Assembly (NCBI RefSeq): GCF_000183725.1
Contig: NC_014762.1
Span: 434,001-498,000, forward strand
Source: Sulfuricurvum kujiense DSM 16994
GTDB taxonomy: Bacteria; Campylobacterota; Campylobacteria; Campylobacterales; Sulfurimonadaceae
DNA: 64,000 nucleotides
Reading direction: 5' to 3'
Shown here: one piece after another, positions 1-8,411 of the stretch
Layout of the letters: every line of letters begins with the position of its first letter
How positions within the stretch are numbered: position 1 is the stretch's first letter
Notes under the pieces: model-generated
What the model was told of the DNA's origin: nothing
The model's database searches: none
Seen by the model: the letters and a program-made list of their open reading frames with translations, nothing else
Made by a program: the position numbers and the translations under genes

Positions 1-213
1 AAAGGGTACGGAAATATCGGCCCTGATTTGACAAACTACAAAGAACTTTATATGGATAGCGGCGTTCGCAATCCTCAGTTTATGTACCAAAAAATCGCAG
101 ATCCGCGTTTGGATAATCCAAAGTCGGCAATGACGGTTAATTTGGCGAATGGCCTGATGAACGAGCGTGAAGTGTGCGATTTGGTATCCTATATCACAGC
201 AGTTAAAAAATAA
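1..213 (+). CDS. soxX: SoxX, c-type cytochrome subunit (3' end only)
   Basis: The reading frame is open from the first base and ends at 211-213, giving the last 70 residues. It opens with KGYGNIGPDLTNY, the Gly-Pro-Asp-Leu stretch that in monoheme cytochromes c carries the region of the distal heme ligand; the CxxCH motif lies upstream, outside the window. SoxX pairs with SoxA in the periplasm to form the cytochrome complex that attaches thiosulfate to SoxY. soxY follows after 19 bases and soxZ, soxA and soxB come next, so the identity rests on the weak cytochrome signature plus strong context. Confidence 0.8.
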   Translation, partial: KGYGNIGPDLTNYKELYMDSGVRNPQFMYQKIADPRLDNPKSAMTVNLANGLMNEREVCDLVSYITAVKK

Positions 214-232
214 ATTTCAAGGAGAGAACACT

Positions 233-703
233 ATGGAAAGAAGATCATTTTTAAAAGGTTTTGGAGCAGCGGCAGCATGTGCGATTGCATTGCCTCATGT
301 GGCTAGTGCGGCAGAAGAGAAAAAATCTGGCGGTCCGAATGAGATGAATTTTGAGACGGCAGTAGCGGCTATTACCGGCGGTAAAGCGTTAACTCCTTCT
401 GCAAAAGTCAAAATGGAAGCACCTGAAATTGCAGAAAACGGTGCAGTTGTACCGGTTAAAGTAACCGTTGATAGCCCGATGAGCGCAAAAGAGTACGTGA
501 AAGCGATTCATATTCTTGCATCGAAAAACGGAAATGTACGTTGTGCGAATATCTATCTAACACCGGCAAACGGCGAAGCCTATTTCGGTACTCGTATTAA
601 ACTCGGCGGAACACAGGATGTTGTAGCTATTGCCGAGATGAGCGACGGGACGTTTCTTAGTGCAAAGCAAAATGTAAAAGTCACCATCGGCGGATGCGGT
701 TGA
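233..703 (+). CDS. soxY: SoxY, sulfur-carrier subunit of the Sox system
   Basis: A 156-residue protein that carries thiosulfate-derived sulfur on a C-terminal cysteine in the periplasm. The start is ATG 233, preceded by AAGGAGAG; an in-frame codon at 167 lies inside soxX and is not needed. The N-terminus has a Tat-type motif, RRSFLKGF at residues 3-10, followed by an Ala-rich hydrophobic segment and a likely cut near AAE. The protein ends in GGCG with the carrier Cys155, the hallmark of SoxY. SoxZ, encoded next, has no signal peptide and in known systems is exported as a complex with SoxY. Confidence 0.96.
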   Translation: MERRSFLKGFGAAAACAIALPHVASAAEEKKSGGPNEMNFETAVAAITGGKALTPSAKVKMEAPEIAENGAVVPVKVTVDSPMSAKEYVKAIHILASKNGNVRCANIYLTPANGEAYFGTRIKLGGTQDVVAIAEMSDGTFLSAKQNVKVTIGGCG

Positions 704-752
704 TTTGATCAGCCCTATAACGTTTAATAAAAATTGATAAAGGATTAATAAT

Positions 753-1079
753 ATGAAAACACTGATTAAAATCAAACCGAAAGATTATAAAGCGGGCGAT
801 ATCGTTAAAATCGATTTTATGGCGATGCACCCGATGGAAACCGGTATGCGTAAAAACAAAGATACGGGAGCATTGATTCCGGCTGAATATATCGATGAAG
901 TAAAATTTATGTTCAACGATACGTTGATTACCAAAATGGTGATCTGGGAATCTCTCTCGGTGAACCCTCTTATGAGTATCAGCTTTAAAGTACCGGGTGC
1001 GGGAACCCTAAAAGTTATTGCAAAAGATAACAAAGGGCAAAGTGTCGAAACGACCAGTGCCATTAATCCAAAAGGATAA
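753..1079 (+). CDS. soxZ: SoxZ, SoxY partner protein
   Basis: A 108-residue immunoglobulin-like protein without a signal peptide. It starts KTLIKIKPKDYKAGDIVKI and has the family's HPMETGMRKNKDTGALIPA stretch near residues 25-43 and the FKVPGAGTLKV segment near residue 80. It forms the heterodimer with SoxY that presents the sulfur-bearing cysteine arm to the other Sox enzymes. It lies 49 bases after soxY, with an AAAGGA ribosome site, and 3 bases before soxA. It must rely on the Tat signal of SoxY to reach the periplasm. Confidence 0.95.
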   Translation: MKTLIKIKPKDYKAGDIVKIDFMAMHPMETGMRKNKDTGALIPAEYIDEVKFMFNDTLITKMVIWESLSVNPLMSISFKVPGAGTLKVIAKDNKGQSVETTSAINPKG

Positions 1080-1082
1080 GCG

Positions 1083-1856
1083 ATGCGTACGTTATCAATC
1101 ACGGCTGCATTAGTGTGTTTAGCATTTTTAGCGACGGCGAATGCGGAAGAAAAGCTTAGCATGTCGGATGCGGACAAAAAAATGTATGCCGAGCTTTTGG
1201 AAAGCAACCCAGCTGAAATGGATGTAGCCGAGGGGGAGCAACTCTTCGGTGAACTTATCGGGAATGCGAACTATGCCAAAATGCTGGGAGTCAAAGAGAA
1301 AGATCTTCCGAAATTCATCGCAGGATTTCCTCGTTACCTTGAGCCGGCTAAAAGAGTAGTGACGATAGCACAGAGTATCCAAATGGCAGCTGCTGCAAAT
1401 GACAAACCGGTTCCTAAGCTCGAGAGCAATGAGATGGTTAAAATGTCTGCGTATGTGAAATCAATCGCAAACGGACAAAAAACCAATATCGATGTAAAAG
1501 CGAACAAACATATGGTTGAGATGATGAAACTCGGACAGCAAGTGTTCGAAGAGCGTCGAGGCGGTCGCGGACTATCATGTAACAACTGCCACAGTGCCGA
1601 TATCGTCGGTCAGCGTCTACGTATGCAGCCGCTACCTGATTTGGGAGCGAAAGAGACGGCAGCAGCAGGAACATGGCCGGCGTACCGTATGACGCAAAGC
1701 CAAATGGTAACGTTGGACAAACGGATGCAGCAATGTATGAAAAATGCTCTTTTGGCTGAAATTCCACTCGGTTCGAAAGAGATTGTTGCTTTGGAAGTAT
1801 TCGTAACCAACAAAACCAAAGGGAACAATATCAGTGTTCCTAGCGTGAAACGTTAA
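1083..1856 (+). CDS. soxA: SoxA, monoheme-type cytochrome subunit
   Basis: A 257-residue secreted cytochrome with a Sec signal peptide (about residues 1-21, ending ATANA). The only heme motif is CNNCH at 166-170. Cys218, in the QQCMKN stretch, corresponds to the axial ligand that becomes a persulfide in studied SoxA proteins. The N-terminal half has no cysteine in the mature protein, so the second heme of diheme SoxA is absent. With SoxX it oxidatively joins thiosulfate to SoxY Cys155. It sits 3 bases after soxZ and 9 before soxB. Confidence 0.93.
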   Translation: MRTLSITAALVCLAFLATANAEEKLSMSDADKKMYAELLESNPAEMDVAEGEQLFGELIGNANYAKMLGVKEKDLPKFIAGFPRYLEPAKRVVTIAQSIQMAAAANDKPVPKLESNEMVKMSAYVKSIANGQKTNIDVKANKHMVEMMKLGQQVFEERRGGRGLSCNNCHSADIVGQRLRMQPLPDLGAKETAAAGTWPAYRMTQSQMVTLDKRMQQCMKNALLAEIPLGSKEIVALEVFVTNKTKGNNISVPSVKR

Positions 1857-1865
1857 GGACTCGTT

Positions 1866-3632
1866 ATGGATTTATCGCGAAGAGATTTTTTTCACATTGC
1901 CGCTGCTTTGGGGTTAGGAGCTCCGGCATTGGCATCCGCTGCTTCGGGGCCAAAAAGGGTTGATGAGGTCGGATTAAAAGACATTTATTCTTTTAATGCA
2001 CGGGGCAACGTGACATTGTTGCATATCTGTGACATGCATGCCCACCTCAAGCCGCTTTACTGGCGTGAGCCATCGACATTGATTTCAGCGCCGAATTTGA
2101 CCGGAACACCGGGATTTTTGTGCGGTGAGTCGTTTTTGAAACATTACGGGATGAAGGGCAAAAGTCTGGATGCCTATTTTGACACGTATATGAATTTTGA
2201 CGCAATGGCGCACAAATTCGGGAAAATGGGGGGGATCGCCCATATGAAAACCCTCATCAACCACATTAAAAAAGAGCGCGGTGCCGATAATGTCATGCTC
2301 CTCGATTCGGGGGATACATGGCAGGGGACCGGCGTTGCGTTGAAAACCAAAGGTGAAGCGATCGTCAAAGCACAAAATTACCTCGGTGTCGACGTAATGG
2401 TCGGTCACTGGGAATTTACCTACGGTAAAACACGGGTCAAAGAGCTTATCGAAATGCTCAATGCTAAATTCGTCTCTCAAAATATTATCGGTGACGATTC
2501 GTTTGCCGATGATTTCGAAGAGCTGATTTTCGAGCCGTATACCATTATGGAGCGCGGCGGTGCGAAAATCGGTATTATCGGTCAGTCGTTCCCGTTCACC
2601 TCTACGGCGAACCCGAAAGAGTTTACCCAAGGATGGAGCTTCGGCCTAAGGCTGGATACCCTTCAAACGTATGTCGATAAACTTCGTAAAGAAGAAAAAG
2701 TGGACTGTGTCGTTGTCCTTTCCCATGACGGTTTCAGCGTTGACCAAGAGGTTGCGCGCCAGGTCAAAGGGATCGACTTTATCCTCAGCGGCCATACGCA
2801 TGACCCGTCACCGCAGCCGACCGTTATTAACGGTACGGTGATCGTGATTGCCGGAAGCCACGGTAAATATATCGGACGGCTTGATATCGATATTAAAAAC
2901 CATAAGGTAAAGGGATACGAGTATAAGCTTATCCCTGTTGCGGCGAACTTGATTCCGGCCGACCCTGAGGGCGAAGCTTTGGTTAAAGAGCTCTATTCAC
3001 CATATGATTCCGAACTTTCCGAAGTTTTGGGAATTACTAAAAATACGCTGTTTAAACGCGACACGTTCCATTCAACGTTCGATCAGTTGATCAATGACTC
3101 TATTATCGATGCGATGGATTCCGACATCTCTTTTACACCGGGATACCGCTGGGGAACTACGGTACTTGAAGGGGATGCGATTACGATGGATCATGTTTAT
3201 GATATGACCGCGATTACCTATCCGAACGTTTATACGTTCGAGTTGACCGGAAAACATATCCGTACGTTGCTTGAGGATATTGCCGATAACGTATTTAACG
3301 CCAATCCGCTTTATCAACAAGGAGGCGATATGAGCCGTTTGGGCGGTGTTACGTATGAAATTCGTGTCGGTGCCGCCAGCGGTAAACGTATTACGAATAT
3401 TATGGTAGGCGGTAAACCGCTCAGTGACACAAAAGTGTACAAAGTATCATCATGGGGAGGAAATTTGCAAAACGCCGGGTCAAATTTAAAAGAAAACTTA
3501 ACCCGTCCCGTGTATGATGTCACGTCAGCCTATATCCGTCGTCAGAAAAACGTCAATATCAGCGGAAACAGCAATGTCCGGTTGGTAGATTATGATTGCG
3601 GATGTCCGAAAAAAGGTGCGAAAGGGTGCTAA
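1866..3632 (+). CDS. soxB: SoxB, thiosulfohydrolase
   Basis: A 588-residue dimanganese enzyme that hydrolyses sulfate off SoxY-bound thiosulfonate. The N-terminus has a Tat motif (SRRDFFHIAAALG). Metallophosphatase motifs appear in order: DMHAH at 56-60, LLDSGDTWQG near 148, the SoxB-type VGHWEFTYG near 178, LSHDG near 282 and SGHTHDPSP near 308. A 5'-nucleotidase-like C-terminal domain follows. The protein ends with a short Cys-rich tail, DCGCPKKGAKGC, which I do not recall as a standard SoxB feature. It is the last core sox gene here; soxCD is not in the window. Confidence 0.97.
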   Translation: MDLSRRDFFHIAAALGLGAPALASAASGPKRVDEVGLKDIYSFNARGNVTLLHICDMHAHLKPLYWREPSTLISAPNLTGTPGFLCGESFLKHYGMKGKSLDAYFDTYMNFDAMAHKFGKMGGIAHMKTLINHIKKERGADNVMLLDSGDTWQGTGVALKTKGEAIVKAQNYLGVDVMVGHWEFTYGKTRVKELIEMLNAKFVSQNIIGDDSFADDFEELIFEPYTIMERGGAKIGIIGQSFPFTSTANPKEFTQGWSFGLRLDTLQTYVDKLRKEEKVDCVVVLSHDGFSVDQEVARQVKGIDFILSGHTHDPSPQPTVINGTVIVIAGSHGKYIGRLDIDIKNHKVKGYEYKLIPVAANLIPADPEGEALVKELYSPYDSELSEVLGITKNTLFKRDTFHSTFDQLINDSIIDAMDSDISFTPGYRWGTTVLEGDAITMDHVYDMTAITYPNVYTFELTGKHIRTLLEDIADNVFNANPLYQQGGDMSRLGGVTYEIRVGAASGKRITNIMVGGKPLSDTKVYKVSSWGGNLQNAGSNLKENLTRPVYDVTSAYIRRQKNVNISGNSNVRLVDYDCGCPKKGAKGC

Positions 3633-3672
3633 GCCCTCTTTGCTCAATTTCAAAACTTAAGGAGTGAGAGTT

Positions 3673-5163
3673 ATGAACATAATGAAAATCAGTATGGCGG
3701 CAGCAGCTGCATGTCTACTTGCAACGTCGGCGCACGCGCTTAAAACAGAAGATCGTGATCTCAAAGGGAATAATATTGTCGAGTATACAAAAGCGCCGGG
3801 TGATGTAAACTCAATCAAAGAGATGTTTACAGAGGGGAAAGTTTACGGACGTCTCCGCTCAAATACGTTTTGGTACAATTCTGATAATGAAAAAAGTACT
3901 CTGCAAGATCATAATGTTTGGGGTCTAGGCGGAAGTTTGGTTTATAAAACCGGTTTTTTCCATGGTTTCGGAGCAACGGCAGGTTTCTACGGAAGCGTTC
4001 CGCTAGGATCACCTAATGTTCCGGAAGGCTCAACAACAAACTACGGTAAACAAGGAAAAGACATTTATCGTACACGTAGTGACGGTACGGAAGCAGCTAT
4101 GGGTGTAGTAGCCCAAGCGTACGGGGAATATAAAATCTCGAAAAGTAACATAAAATTGGGTCGACAGATGATCGAAAGTACCCTTCTTTCGTCGAATGAT
4201 ACGAAAATGATTCCGAATACATTTACGGCGGCAGTTGCGGAAACGAAAGATATTAAAGATACGACATTACGTGCAGGGTACATTACCAGTGAAAAATTGA
4301 GAAACCACCAAGAATTCCATAGTATTTTGGCGTATGCGTCATTGACGGAAAATGATGATGCTGCTACACACAAAGGGCTTAAAATTGCCAATATCACAAG
4401 AGCAGGAGAAGATAAAGATCCTGAAATGGTACTTGTAACGGCTGAAAACAAATCTATTCCGGGATTAAAACTTGAGGGCGAATATTACGGAATCAACGGT
4501 TATTTCTCCACGGTTATTGCCGAAGCAAATTATAAAATTGGATTAGGTAATGATTGGACGTTGACACCGGGTGTTCGCTATCTTCGTCAAATGGATGACG
4601 GTGCCGGTGCGATCGGTGGAGCATCTTTGAGCGGAAAAGCGGCAACGACCGTAAATGGTGGTACGACTGCGGGACGTGCGGCGTATAGCGATGCTAGCAG
4701 TGTCGATGCGAGTATGTGGGCGGCGCGCTTGGTAGCGGCAAAAGGTCCTCTTGAACTACAGGTGGGATATTCTAAAATTGCTGATGATGCCGACCTCATA
4801 ACTCCGTGGCGTGGATTCCCGACGGGCGGATATACCCGATCAATGGGACAGGTTGATTGGATCGCGAACACTAAAAACTGGGCGCTAAAAGCAACATATG
4901 ATTTCGACAAAGCGGGTCTTGTCCCTGGATTGAAAATTTCAGCTGATTATGAAAACATGAATTTTGATGATTCAAAAGCGGCAACTACCGGTTTTACCGA
5001 TCGTGATATTATCCATCTCGATGCATGGCAAACGTTTAAATCACTTCCGAATACGGAGTTCAAATTCCGTTTTGCAACCATCGATGCTGATCCGGCGGTA
5101 GGTGCTACAACCGATTACAACTCATACGACGAATACCGTTTCGAAATCAACTACCTCTTCTAA
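3673..5163 (+). CDS. Outer-membrane porin, OprD-like
   Basis: A 496-residue beta-barrel protein. I place the start at ATG 3673, which has AAGGAG eight bases upstream; GTG 3664 is also in frame. A Sec signal peptide (MAAAAACLLATSAHA) is followed by a mature region rich in alternating aromatic and glycine strands, and the protein ends FEINYLF with a C-terminal aromatic residue as outer-membrane barrels require. The RQMIESTLLSSNDTKMIPNT and AYADTK-like segments resemble the OprD-type porins common in Campylobacterota. It lies 40 bases after soxB. A role in thiosulfate entry or sulfate exit is inferred from position only. Confidence 0.8.
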   Translation: MNIMKISMAAAAACLLATSAHALKTEDRDLKGNNIVEYTKAPGDVNSIKEMFTEGKVYGRLRSNTFWYNSDNEKSTLQDHNVWGLGGSLVYKTGFFHGFGATAGFYGSVPLGSPNVPEGSTTNYGKQGKDIYRTRSDGTEAAMGVVAQAYGEYKISKSNIKLGRQMIESTLLSSNDTKMIPNTFTAAVAETKDIKDTTLRAGYITSEKLRNHQEFHSILAYASLTENDDAATHKGLKIANITRAGEDKDPEMVLVTAENKSIPGLKLEGEYYGINGYFSTVIAEANYKIGLGNDWTLTPGVRYLRQMDDGAGAIGGASLSGKAATTVNGGTTAGRAAYSDASSVDASMWAARLVAAKGPLELQVGYSKIADDADLITPWRGFPTGGYTRSMGQVDWIANTKNWALKATYDFDKAGLVPGLKISADYENMNFDDSKAATTGFTDRDIIHLDAWQTFKSLPNTEFKFRFATIDADPAVGATTDYNSYDEYRFEINYLF

Positions 5164-5173
5164 GGCTTGAGTG

Positions 5174-6079
5174 ATGAAAACGTTGTTGGTCTCTTTTTTC
5201 TTTGCTGTCACGAGCTTAAGTGCGTATGATTACGCACTTAAGCCTGTACGCGTGAGTGAAGATATCCATTGCTTCTTCGGCAAACCGGAGATTATGGATA
5301 AAACCAACAACGGCAACATCGTCAATAGCTGTTACATCGATGCGAAAGAGGGGTACGTGGTCGTCGATACAGGTCCCTCATACGCATACGCCGAGTCTGC
5401 CTACAAAGCGATGAAAAAAATCAAATCCCTCCCCGTTAAACTTGTTATAAACACCCATATCCATGATGATCATTGGCTGGGGAACAACTATTTTACCGAG
5501 CAGGGAATCCGTGTTGTAGGGACCGATGATTTCAAAGTCAACGCCGATATGAGTGTTCCGAGCCGTATGCAAACTCATATTTCGGCTGATGCTTACTCCA
5601 AGACCGTCCCTACGATGCCGAGTGAGATGATCAACAGTGATACGACCCTCAAAATCGGTAATCAAACGCTGGAACTCAAAATTGCCAAACGCAAAGCCCA
5701 TACGGCGAAAGACATGGTGGTGTTTTTACCTAAATCCAAAGTGTTGATTGCCGCCGATTTGGTGTTTAACGACCGTCTCCCCTCCGTTCGCGGCGGGGAT
5801 ATCAACGGGTGGCTCTCTGCTTTGGAGGATCTGGATAAACTGGACGCGGTACATGTCGTCGGAGGGCATGGCAATCGAACCGATAAAGATGCGGCTCGTA
5901 TGACACGGGAGTATTTTACGCAGATGCGGACAGAAATTCGTGCCGCAATTGCCGATGGATTGGGTATAGATGACACGATTAAAAAGGTCAGTATGGATAA
6001 GTATAAAAAGTATAAACTGTATGAGGAGACGCATCGTCATAATGTCGAATCTTCGTACCGGGTACTGGAATGGGAGTGA
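5174..6079 (+). CDS. Periplasmic metallo-beta-lactamase-fold hydrolase (SoxH-like)
   Basis: A 301-residue secreted protein; start ATG 5174, with GTG 5171 directly before it in frame. A signal peptide (about residues 1-18) is followed by an MBL fold. The zinc ligands are visible: HIHDDH at 95-100, AHTAKDM near 175, AADLVFND near 195 and GGHGN near 235. This layout matches the SoxH / quinoprotein-relay group of zinc metallohydrolases often found with sox genes. The substrate is unknown; a sulfur- or thiol-ester-containing periplasmic compound is plausible from context. It begins 10 bases after the porin and runs to within 2 bases of the DsrE-like gene. Confidence 0.8.
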   Translation: MKTLLVSFFFAVTSLSAYDYALKPVRVSEDIHCFFGKPEIMDKTNNGNIVNSCYIDAKEGYVVVDTGPSYAYAESAYKAMKKIKSLPVKLVINTHIHDDHWLGNNYFTEQGIRVVGTDDFKVNADMSVPSRMQTHISADAYSKTVPTMPSEMINSDTTLKIGNQTLELKIAKRKAHTAKDMVVFLPKSKVLIAADLVFNDRLPSVRGGDINGWLSALEDLDKLDAVHVVGGHGNRTDKDAARMTREYFTQMRTEIRAAIADGLGIDDTIKKVSMDKYKKYKLYEETHRHNVESSYRVLEWE

Positions 6080-6081
6080 AG

Positions 6082-6516
6082 ATGAAACGACTGCTAATGG
6101 TTTTGGGTTTGGTTTCCACCCTTGCGTATGGGGATATTCGTTTTGCACAGCCCGAACCTTCTATTGAAAAACCGCGCGAGGTTGTGATGGGAATTAGCCA
6201 TGGCGATGATGAATCGATCCATCACGGTCTTAGTACGGCAAATAATGTTCTTAAATTTTATGGTCCGGAGAAGATTCATTTACGGATCGTCGCGTATTAT
6301 CACGGGATACGCACTTTACTGAAAAGCGAAAAAGAGATTGCGGTACGAGTACGTGCCTTGCAGCAATACGGTGTCGAGTTTGTCGCGTGCGGCAATACGA
6401 TGGAGACCAAAAAAATCACACCCGATCAGCTCGATGATGATGTCGAAATCGTCAGTGCGGGAATCGCCGAAGTGATCGAACGCGCCACTGAAGGCGCATT
6501 TTACATTCAACCTTAG
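6082..6516 (+). CDS. Exported DsrE/F-like sulfur-relay protein
   Basis: A 144-residue protein. I choose ATG 6082 (GGGAG five bases before, Sec signal MKRLLMVLGLVSTLAYG) over ATG 6070, which overlaps the previous stop. The mature part has the DsrE-like pattern: an N-terminal SHGDDESIHHGLSTANNVL segment, a central HLRIVAYYHGIRTLL strand, then VEFVACGNTM with Cys103 at the position of the DsrE-family active cysteine. DsrE-like proteins bind or pass sulfur on this cysteine. A periplasmic version in a sox cluster suggests a sulfur carrier or scavenger outside the cytoplasm. That role is inferred. Confidence 0.72.
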   Translation: MKRLLMVLGLVSTLAYGDIRFAQPEPSIEKPREVVMGISHGDDESIHHGLSTANNVLKFYGPEKIHLRIVAYYHGIRTLLKSEKEIAVRVRALQQYGVEFVACGNTMETKKITPDQLDDDVEIVSAGIAEVIERATEGAFYIQP

Positions 6517-6525
6517 GAGTTAAAC

Positions 6526-7425
6526 ATGAAAATTCTACTTGTAACTATTTTAGCGGGGTTTTTATCCCTTTTCGGCGGTGATTTGCATCTTTTTAGTGTC
6601 TCAAATGCGGATGGGAAATACAATGCATCCGTTATAGAAAAAGCATTGGAAGCCAACGGCTTTGTCATTTCGGCTAACAGTGAAATGAACGGGCCGTTTA
6701 AAATTCAATTCGGACAAAGTGATTTTTCACAATTCAACCTTTTAACCGCGTATCACAAAGCCCATTCGGAAGCATTAGTGAAAGCAAATCCTGATGCCGG
6801 GATCTTTGTTCCGATGGGATTTGGAATCTACCAACGTAACGGAGACAAAAATCTTCATGTCTCTATTCTAACCGCAAAGTCGATGGAAAAAATCGCCGGG
6901 TTTAAGGCCAAAGAGTTTGCTTTGATCGAAAAAGAGGCGATTGCTACTCTCAAAAAAGCGCTGTCGGGTGCCAAAATAACTCAGAGTGAAACCTCTCTCC
7001 CTGCTGAGGGGAAACTTTTAAGCCGATTTGTCAAAGCAAGCAGCAAAGAGAGTTGGGCAAGCGACAAAGAAGAGACGGAGATGATGATCGAAGACGGCCT
7101 TAAACCGGCAGGATTTGTGATGTCGAATTTTACCGATTACAACTTTGCGCTCGGTCAAAAAAGCCCGTTTGATTTTTACGATACCTATTCTATCTGTAAA
7201 CTCAAAGTAATTTATACGGTAGCCAAGACACGTCCGGAAGCAGCGGCATTTGCCCCGTGTACATTGATGGTATATAAGAAAAAAGATGCCGATGAAATCG
7301 TAATGGGCTTCCCGGGAGTCTATAACTGGATGAGCAGTGCACGTGTCGATAACTTAGAGGCAAAAGAGACGTTACTTCAGGCTCAGAAAGATTTTGAGGG
7401 AGTTTTAAAAAGCGTCATCGAGTAA
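6526..7425 (+). CDS. Periplasmic DUF302-like two-domain protein
   Basis: A 299-residue protein with a Sec signal (MKILLVTILAGFLSLFGG) and two similar halves, each with the pattern of DUF302: an N-terminal helix ('IEKALEANGF', later 'MIEDGLKPAGF'), then an 'LLTAYHKAH' or 'SICKLKVIYTVAK' strand-helix, then 'FVPMGFGIY' or 'FAPCTLMVY'. The biochemical role of DUF302 is unknown to me. It is the last gene of the sox-linked run, 9 bases after the DsrE-like gene and 53 before the next promoter. Two Cys residues occur in the second half only. Confidence 0.65.
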   Translation: MKILLVTILAGFLSLFGGDLHLFSVSNADGKYNASVIEKALEANGFVISANSEMNGPFKIQFGQSDFSQFNLLTAYHKAHSEALVKANPDAGIFVPMGFGIYQRNGDKNLHVSILTAKSMEKIAGFKAKEFALIEKEAIATLKKALSGAKITQSETSLPAEGKLLSRFVKASSKESWASDKEETEMMIEDGLKPAGFVMSNFTDYNFALGQKSPFDFYDTYSICKLKVIYTVAKTRPEAAAFAPCTLMVYKKKDADEIVMGFPGVYNWMSSARVDNLEAKETLLQAQKDFEGVLKSVIE

Positions 7426-7441
7426 TACAGGAGATAAGTGT

Positions 7442-7447
7442 TATAAT
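7442..7447 (+). promoter_or_regulatory. -10 box (TATAAT) before the nrnA-like gene
   Basis: A perfect TATAAT lies 31 bases upstream of the ATG, right after the sox-linked run. No clear -35 box is seen, as is usual for housekeeping promoters in Campylobacterota. It marks a likely transcription restart. Confidence 0.55.
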
Positions 7448-7478
7448 TTCGGCATTTGCAGCAATTAATGAGTCTCTA

Positions 7479-8411
7479 ATGCCTTTATCCCTGATTGATT
7501 CCGCCGACCATATCGTTTTGGTAGCACATAAAAATCCCGATGCCGATTCGCTCGGTGCGGCGTGTGCTTTTTACTCCTATTTACTTCGGAGCCAAAAGAA
7601 AATAACCCTTTTTTGTGCTTCATCCGCAGTCAATCCCAATCTCGCTTTTTTGCCGTGGTTTGAGAAAATAACCGACCGTTTTCCTGACAATGCCGACTGT
7701 ATCATCAGCTTTGACTGCGGAAGCTACGGCCGTCTAGGGATTGAGAAAGAGCTGCCGCTTATCAATATTGACCACCATGCGAGTAACGATTTTTACGGTA
7801 CCCACAATCTTGTTAATACACATGCGATAAGTACCACCGAAGTACTGTACGATTATTTTGTTGCCAACGGTATAAAAATCAATGGTAAAATGGCACTTTC
7901 GCTTTACGCGGGACTGCTCGATGATTCTAAATGTTTTAGCGCTTCCGAATGCAGTGCCAAAACATTTTCGATGGCACACGCTTTGATAGAGCTGGGTGCT
8001 GACCATGCGGTATGTACGGAATGGCTGTATCGTCGAGGTTCGCTTGCTTCATTGCGGGTACGCGGAAGTCTCTTTAAGCAGATGAAACTTGTGCTTGATG
8101 GGCAATTGGCTGTATTTGAAATCCCTTTTGTATTATTGGAAGAGACTGGAGCCAGTGTAGCCGAGTGCAAGAGTGCTATGGATGAAGCACTGGGAATGCG
8201 CAGTGTTAAAGCCGCATTGATGGTTGTCCATTTTCCCGGCAAGGGGATAAAGCTCTCGCTACGAACCAACGGTACCGTAAATGCTGCGGCAATTATGGCG
8301 GAATTCGGCGGAGGCGGGCATGTTAAGCGTGCCGGAACGTATCTAAAACAAGAAAATTATGATGAGCTGATCCAAACGATGATGGTGAAGATAACAAAGG
8401 AGTTGGTGTGA
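7479..8411 (+). CDS. nrnA: DHH/DHHA1 phosphoesterase (NrnA-like nanoRNase/pAp phosphatase)
   Basis: A 310-residue cytoplasmic enzyme that degrades very short RNAs and 3'-phosphoadenosine 5'-phosphate in studied relatives. DHH motifs are visible: HKNPDADSLG near 18, SFDCGSYGRLG near 76, NIDHHAS near 94, LYAGLLDDSK near 142, and a C-terminal DHHA1 motif GGGGHVKRAG near 280. pAp clearance would be useful next to sulfur metabolism, but the gene has its own promoter and belongs with the next operon: its stop overlaps the M23 peptidase start (GTGA). Confidence 0.85.
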   Translation: MPLSLIDSADHIVLVAHKNPDADSLGAACAFYSYLLRSQKKITLFCASSAVNPNLAFLPWFEKITDRFPDNADCIISFDCGSYGRLGIEKELPLINIDHHASNDFYGTHNLVNTHAISTTEVLYDYFVANGIKINGKMALSLYAGLLDDSKCFSASECSAKTFSMAHALIELGADHAVCTEWLYRRGSLASLRVRGSLFKQMKLVLDGQLAVFEIPFVLLEETGASVAECKSAMDEALGMRSVKAALMVVHFPGKGIKLSLRTNGTVNAAAIMAEFGGGGHVKRAGTYLKQENYDELIQTMMVKITKELV

